DNA from: Enterobacteriaceae bacterium UBA5654
GTDB taxonomy: Bacteria; Pseudomonadota; Gammaproteobacteria; Enterobacterales; Enterobacteriaceae
Direction: 5' to 3'
DNA: 64,000 nt
Assembly: GCA_002421005.1 (NCBI GenBank)
Contig: DIJC01000017.1
Coordinates: 89,834-153,833 of the forward strand
Below, one piece after another: positions 60,335 to 64,000 of the stretch (its first letter is position 1; each line of letters begins with the position of its first letter). The notes below the pieces were generated by a model. That model did not search any database and was not told the DNA's origin. It saw nothing but the letters and a program-made list of their open reading frames with translations. A program made the translations under genes and the position numbers.

Positions 60335-60359
60335 GGCCGCCTGCTAAGCGGCCTTTTTT
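60335..60359 (+). terminator. Second terminator after ytfE
   Basis: GGCCGC (60335-60340), a seven-base loop and GCGGCC (60348-60353) are followed by TTTTTT. The two tandem terminators isolate ytfE from convergent cycA. Confidence 0.85.
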
Positions 60360-60388
60360 ATCCGTTCAGAAGCATGAACGCCTCGCGA

Positions 60389-61801
60389 TCACTTACGCAA
60401 ATTCGCCAGCCGCTTTTTCCCCATCAGCAGCCAGCATACGCCGAGCACCACAAACCACAGCGGCGTGACCAGCAGCGCCTGACGGGTATCATCTTCCAGC
60501 GTCAGCAGCACCAGCACAAACGCAAAGAACGCCATGCAGACCCAGCACATCAGTTTGCCGAGCGGCATTTTAAACTTCGACTGCGCATGCAGGTGCGGAC
60601 GCTGTTTACGATAGACCAGGTATGAGCACATGATGATGGTCCAGACGAACATAAACAGGATCGCCGAAACCGTTGTCACCAGCGTAAAGGCGGTGATCAC
60701 ATCGGGCTTCACGTAAATCAGCACCACTCCGCCCAGCAGGCAGATGCAGGAAAAGGTCAGGCCGGTCGCTGGCACCGCACGTTTGGACAGTTTGCCGAAG
60801 CTTTTCGGTGCCACGCCATCCTGCGCCAGACCGAAAAGCATCCGGCTGGTGGAGAACACCCCGCTGTTTGCCGAGGAAGCCGCCGAGGTCAGGACCACGA
60901 AGTTAATAATGCTCGCCGCCGCAGGCAGTCCCACCAGCATAAAAAGTTCGACAAACGGGCTTTTGTTCGCCACGACCGAGTTCCACGGGGTGACGGACAT
61001 AATGACAATCAGCGCCAGCACGTAGAACATAATGATGCGCAGCGGGATCGAGTTAATCGCGCGCGGCAGGGATTTCTCTGGATCTTTCGTTTCCGCCGCC
61101 GTGGTGCCGACCAGTTCGATGCCCACAAAAGCAAAAACCGCAATCTGGAAGCCCGCGAAGAAGCCGCTAATGCCTTTCGGGAACCAGCCGCCGTTATCCC
61201 ACAGGTGGCTAAACGAAGCCTCGACGCCGGTCGGCGACTGGAAATGCATCAGCACCATGACCAGCCCGACGATAATCAGCGCCACAATCGCGACGATTTT
61301 AATCATCGCAAACCAGAACTCCATCTCGCCGAACATTTTAACCGTCGCAAGATTCAGCCCCAGCAGCAGCAGGACGACCGCCAGCGACGCGACCCACTCG
61401 GAAAGTCCGGGGAACCAGAACTGGGCATAGGCGGTGATCGCTACCACGTCGGCCATCCCGGTCACTACCCAGCAGAACCAATAGGTCCAGCCGGTAAAAT
61501 AGCCCGCCCACGGGCCAAGCAAATCCGCCGCAAAATCGCTGAAGGATTTGTACTCCAGATTCGACAGCAGCAGCTCGCCCATCGCGCGCATGACGAAAAA
61601 GAGCATAAACCCGATGATCATATAAACAAAAATGATCGACGGCCCGGCAAGACTGATGGTTTTCCCGGAGCCCATAAACAGCCCGGTCCCAATCGCGCCG
61701 CCGATGGCGATAAGCTGAATATGTCGGTTGGTGAGATTACGTCGAAGAGACTGCTCGCCGGATGCCTGTTCGTCAGCAGCGGCTTTTATCTGATCTACCA
61801 T
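60389..61801 (-). CDS. cycA: D-serine/D-alanine/glycine transporter CycA
   Basis: CycA is a proton symporter of the amino acid-polyamine-organocation family that takes up glycine, D-alanine, D-serine and D-cycloserine. The 470-residue product has 12 hydrophobic segments and the APC signature IGGAIGTGLFMGSG near residue 34. The start MVDQIKAAADEQ at 61801 matches E. coli. In E. coli its mRNA leader is a target of the small RNA GcvB; I did not find a definite pairing site by eye. Confidence 0.98.
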   Translation of the reverse strand: MVDQIKAAADEQASGEQSLRRNLTNRHIQLIAIGGAIGTGLFMGSGKTISLAGPSIIFVYMIIGFMLFFVMRAMGELLLSNLEYKSFSDFAADLLGPWAGYFTGWTYWFCWVVTGMADVVAITAYAQFWFPGLSEWVASLAVVLLLLGLNLATVKMFGEMEFWFAMIKIVAIVALIIVGLVMVLMHFQSPTGVEASFSHLWDNGGWFPKGISGFFAGFQIAVFAFVGIELVGTTAAETKDPEKSLPRAINSIPLRIIMFYVLALIVIMSVTPWNSVVANKSPFVELFMLVGLPAAASIINFVVLTSAASSANSGVFSTSRMLFGLAQDGVAPKSFGKLSKRAVPATGLTFSCICLLGGVVLIYVKPDVITAFTLVTTVSAILFMFVWTIIMCSYLVYRKQRPHLHAQSKFKMPLGKLMCWVCMAFFAFVLVLLTLEDDTRQALLVTPLWFVVLGVCWLLMGKKRLANLRK

Positions 61802-62105
61802 GTGATTATCTTCCTGTGTACCTGTCTGTGTTGTTCAGGCTCTGCTGGCCTTTAATTGCGTGTTTTTATTTTCCCTTGTCAGGGATGCATCGATAGTAGG
61901 GAAGAATCGGCGGGATGAATACCTGGAATCAAATTAAATGTTAAATTTATGTTTAAAGTGAGTGTTATATCACTGTGATAATGATAGAAAGCTCACAAAA
62001 ATACACCTGATAAATGGATTTGCAAGATAAAGTATTACGATCTTTCAAACTTAAGCATCTTGCACTGTTTCCCCTCCCTCCGCACAGGAGAGAGGGGAAT
62101 AATCC
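61802..62105. other. Region between cycA and fklB, no gene
   Basis: About 300 mostly AT-rich bases that should contain the cycA promoter and leader and the fklB 3' region (both minus strand). Near 62071-62097 the sequence CCCCTCCCTCCGCACAGGAGAGAGGGG makes an imperfect hairpin just past the fklB stop, without a T run. I see no coding sequence. Confidence 0.5.
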
Positions 62106-62726
62106 TTACAGGATTTCCAGCAGCTCGACTTCAAATACCAGCGTGCTGAATGGCGGAATGGACGCGCCCGCGCCGCGCTCGCCGTAGGCAAGATTCTGCG
62201 GGATGGTCAGTTCCCATTTAGAGCCAACCGGCATCAGGGTCAGCGCTTCAATCCAGCCGGGGATCACGCCGTTAACCGGGAATTCAGCCGGTTCGCCACG
62301 GGCGACGGAGCTGTCGAACACGGAGCCGTCGATGAGTTTACCGGTGTAATGCACACGCACGCGGTCGGTACGTGCCGGGATCGCGCCTTCGCCCTGGGTA
62401 ATCACGCGGAACTGGAGACCGGATTCAGTGCTGTTCACACCTTCACGCGCGCCGTTCTCTTCAAGATACTTCACGCCGTCTGCCGCCATAGCCTGGAAGC
62501 GTTCGCGACGCACGGCATCCGCACGTTCATGAATTTCACGCAGCGCGCGATGCACAACATCTACCGGCACGGCAGGATGCTTGCCTTCCAGCGCATCAGC
62601 GATACCCGCAACCAGCGCTTCCGGCAACAGTCCTTCAAGGCCGGATTCGCTCAGCTGCTGTCCTACCTGTAAACCAATACCGTAACTTGCCTGCGCTTCG
62701 ATAGTGTCAAAAGTCGGGGTGGCCAT
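62106..62726 (-). CDS. fklB: FKBP-type peptidyl-prolyl isomerase FklB (FKBP22)
   Basis: FklB is a cytoplasmic dimeric peptidyl-prolyl cis/trans isomerase. The 206-residue product has an N-terminal helical dimerisation domain (about 1-110) and a C-terminal FKBP domain (about 118-206) with VHYTGKLIDGSVFDSS and NLAYGERGAGASIPPFSTLVFEVELLEI. No signal peptide is present. The start MATPTFDTIEAQ at 62726 matches E. coli. It is divergent from ytfB. Confidence 0.98.
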   Translation of the reverse strand: MATPTFDTIEAQASYGIGLQVGQQLSESGLEGLLPEALVAGIADALEGKHPAVPVDVVHRALREIHERADAVRRERFQAMAADGVKYLEENGAREGVNSTESGLQFRVITQGEGAIPARTDRVRVHYTGKLIDGSVFDSSVARGEPAEFPVNGVIPGWIEALTLMPVGSKWELTIPQNLAYGERGAGASIPPFSTLVFEVELLEIL

Positions 62727-62954
62727 CGTCTTTCCTTTTCATACAATTTAAGTAGCGGGCAGCATAGCAGCCACGTCGCATCGGGTAAAACTTTGTCTCA
62801 GGGTTGATGACAAATCGCGCCGAAACAGAAACAATACGCGGATAAGAGTTTTCCCATTCTGGTGTCGCATCGTTTCCCTTTGCTGCGTACATCAGGCAGT
62901 TAGCCAACTATACTGATGCTACAGGACAAAAACATGCGGAGCAGGAGGAAAGCC

Positions 62955-63593
62955 ATGCCCGGGCGCTTTGATGTAAAAACTACCCTGGCGAGGATCTGGC
63001 ACGCGCCGGATGACGTTCGCCTCATGGACCCGCTTCCGCCGATGCATCGTCGGGGCATTATTATCGCCGCTCTGGTGGTGGTGACAGGTATTCTGCTTCC
63101 GTCTTCCGATAACAGCGATCCGCAGCCGGTGGTGCGCGATGCCCAGCTGGATCTCCCGTCCTCCAGTCAGCAGCCGACAGCAGCCCCTCAACCCCAGCTG
63201 GTAGCCCCTTCCAGCGATCCCGGTGCCGTCGCCCCGGTAGAGCCAGAACCTGTCCAGGAACAGCCGGACGACCAGGCACAGGCGCAAACCGCGCCGCCTC
63301 AACAGCAGCAGCCAACGCCGGGCATCGACCAGCAGTGGCGCGCCTACCGTGTCGATTCCGGTAAAACGCTGGCACAGGTATTCCGCGATCATAATTTACC
63401 GGCGACCGATGTTTATGCGATGGCAAAAGTAGAAGGCGCAGGTAAGCCGCTAAGCACCCTGCAATCAGGTCAGATGGTGAAGATACGGCAGAACGCCAGC
63501 GGCGTAGTGACCGGGCTGACGATTGATATGGGCAACGGGCAGCAGGCGCTGTTTACCCGCCAGCCGGACGGCAATTTTATCCGCGCGCAGTAA
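62955..63593 (+). CDS. ytfB: OapA-family cell-division protein YtfB
   Basis: YtfB is an inner-membrane-anchored periplasmic protein with an opacity-associated protein A (OapA) domain; in E. coli it localises to the division site and binds glycans. The 212-residue product has a cytoplasmic N-terminus with the conserved DPLPPMHRRGI, one membrane helix (about 35-50), a long Pro/Gln/Ser linker, and a LysM-like OapA domain (about 130-212, YRVDSGKTLAQVFRDHNLP). ATG at 62955 is preceded by GGAGGAAA. It is convergent with rplI. Confidence 0.96.
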   Translation: MPGRFDVKTTLARIWHAPDDVRLMDPLPPMHRRGIIIAALVVVTGILLPSSDNSDPQPVVRDAQLDLPSSSQQPTAAPQPQLVAPSSDPGAVAPVEPEPVQEQPDDQAQAQTAPPQQQQPTPGIDQQWRAYRVDSGKTLAQVFRDHNLPATDVYAMAKVEGAGKPLSTLQSGQMVKIRQNASGVVTGLTIDMGNGQQALFTRQPDGNFIRAQ

Positions 63594-63616
63594 TTTCCTG
63601 CCCGCGCCAGAAAAGC

Positions 63617-63645
63617 AAAACGCCGACCCAGGGTCGGCGTTTTTA
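63617..63645. terminator. Bidirectional terminator between ytfB and rplI
   Basis: CGCCGACC (63621-63628), loop CAG and GGTCGGCG (63632-63639) with A and T runs on the two sides. It can end both convergent genes. Confidence 0.9.
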
Positions 63646-63666
63646 CGCGTGTCTTAGAATAAAAAC

Positions 63667-64000
63667 TTATTCTGCAACTACGTTTACAGTCAGCTTAGCA
63701 AACACTTCGCTGTGAACCTGGAAGCTCACTTCGTGCTCGCCAGTGGTACGCAGAACGCCGTTCGGCAGACGAACTTCGCTCTTAGCCACTTCAACGCCAG
63801 CTGCAGTGACAGCGTCAGCGATGTCGCGAGTACCGATGGAACCGAACAGTTTACCTTCGTCGCCTGATTTAGACGCGATAGTAACGGTTTCCAGTGCGTT
63901 GATTTTTTCAGCGCGAGCTTCAGCAGCGGACAGAACGTCAGCCAGTTTGGCTTCCAGTTCAGCACGGCGTGCTTCGAAAAATTCAACGTTTTTCTTGGTA
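63667..64000 (-). CDS. rplI: 50S ribosomal protein L9, C-terminal part (cut by window edge)
   Basis: L9 is a two-domain 50S protein joined by a long helix. The visible 110 residues start within TKKNVEFFEARRAELEAKLA (the connecting helix) and run through KLFGSIGTRDIADAVTAAGVEV to the stop at 63667, so the N-terminal RNA-binding domain lies beyond the right edge. It matches E. coli L9 almost throughout. In E. coli it ends the rpsF-priB-rpsR-rplI operon. Confidence 0.98.
   Translation of the reverse strand, partial: TKKNVEFFEARRAELEAKLADVLSAAEARAEKINALETVTIASKSGDEGKLFGSIGTRDIADAVTAAGVEVAKSEVRLPNGVLRTTGEHEVSFQVHSEVFAKLTVNVVAE

Overview
This is a chromosomal window from a member of the Enterobacteriaceae. 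Almost every gene has a close counterpart in Escherichia coli, with the same length and usually the same neighbours. The protein details and the extra island point to a relative in the Citrobacter/Enterobacter/Klebsiella/Kluyvera neighbourhood rather than E. coli itself; I cannot fix the genus from sequence reading alone. There are no insertion sequences, prophage genes or CRISPR arrays.

Bases 1-35584 match the E. coli infB-to-arcB region in gene order. They hold infB (5' part), nusA, rimP, tRNA-fMet, argG, tRNA-Leu, secG, glmM, folP, ftsH, rlmE, yhbY, greA, dacB, obgE, yhbE, rpmA, rplU, ispB, sfsB, murA, ibaG, mlaBCDEF, kdsD, kdsC, lptCAB, rpoN, hpf, ptsN, rapZ, npr, yrbL, mtgA, elbB, the small RNA ArcZ and arcB. 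Two jobs dominate: transcription/translation (NusA, IF2, RimP, GreA, ObgE, ribosomal proteins, RlmE) and the cell envelope (GlmM, MurA, DacB, MtgA, the Mla phospholipid system, the Kdo and LPS export genes). Compared with E. coli, yhbX is absent and the Na+/Ca2+ exchanger gene yrbG survives only as a broken remnant.

Bases 35700-64000 match a different part of the E. coli map, read backwards: ytfP, tamB, tamA, msrA, ytfL, ytfK, ytfJ, cysQ, cpdB, ytfH, qorB, ytfF, ytfE, cycA, fklB, ytfB, rplI. The join between arcB and ytfP has the geometry expected from one large inversion spanning the replication origin, because the two E. coli map positions lie at roughly equal distances on either side of oriC.

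Between msrA and ytfL sits a 9-kb accessory island (about 42420-51400). It encodes an 865-residue protein of unknown function with beta-sandwich-like N-terminal domains and a putative TIM-barrel-like C-terminal half, a LacI-type repressor, and a divergent operon of four different Gfo/Idh/MocA-family dehydrogenases. No complete transporter or kinase is present; a reading-frame tail with one membrane segment after the operon may be the stump of a lost transporter. The best reading is an intracellular redox pathway for an unusual sugar, glycoside or cyclitol. This is the part of the window most likely to hold an undescribed system.

Recognisable regulatory signals include an ArgR-type box at argG, a sigma-32-type promoter at rlmE-ftsH, BasR and PhoP boxes at yrbL, an NsrR operator at ytfE, an HxlR-type palindrome between ytfH and qorB, LacI-type palindromes in the island, and a GraL-like leader terminator at greA.
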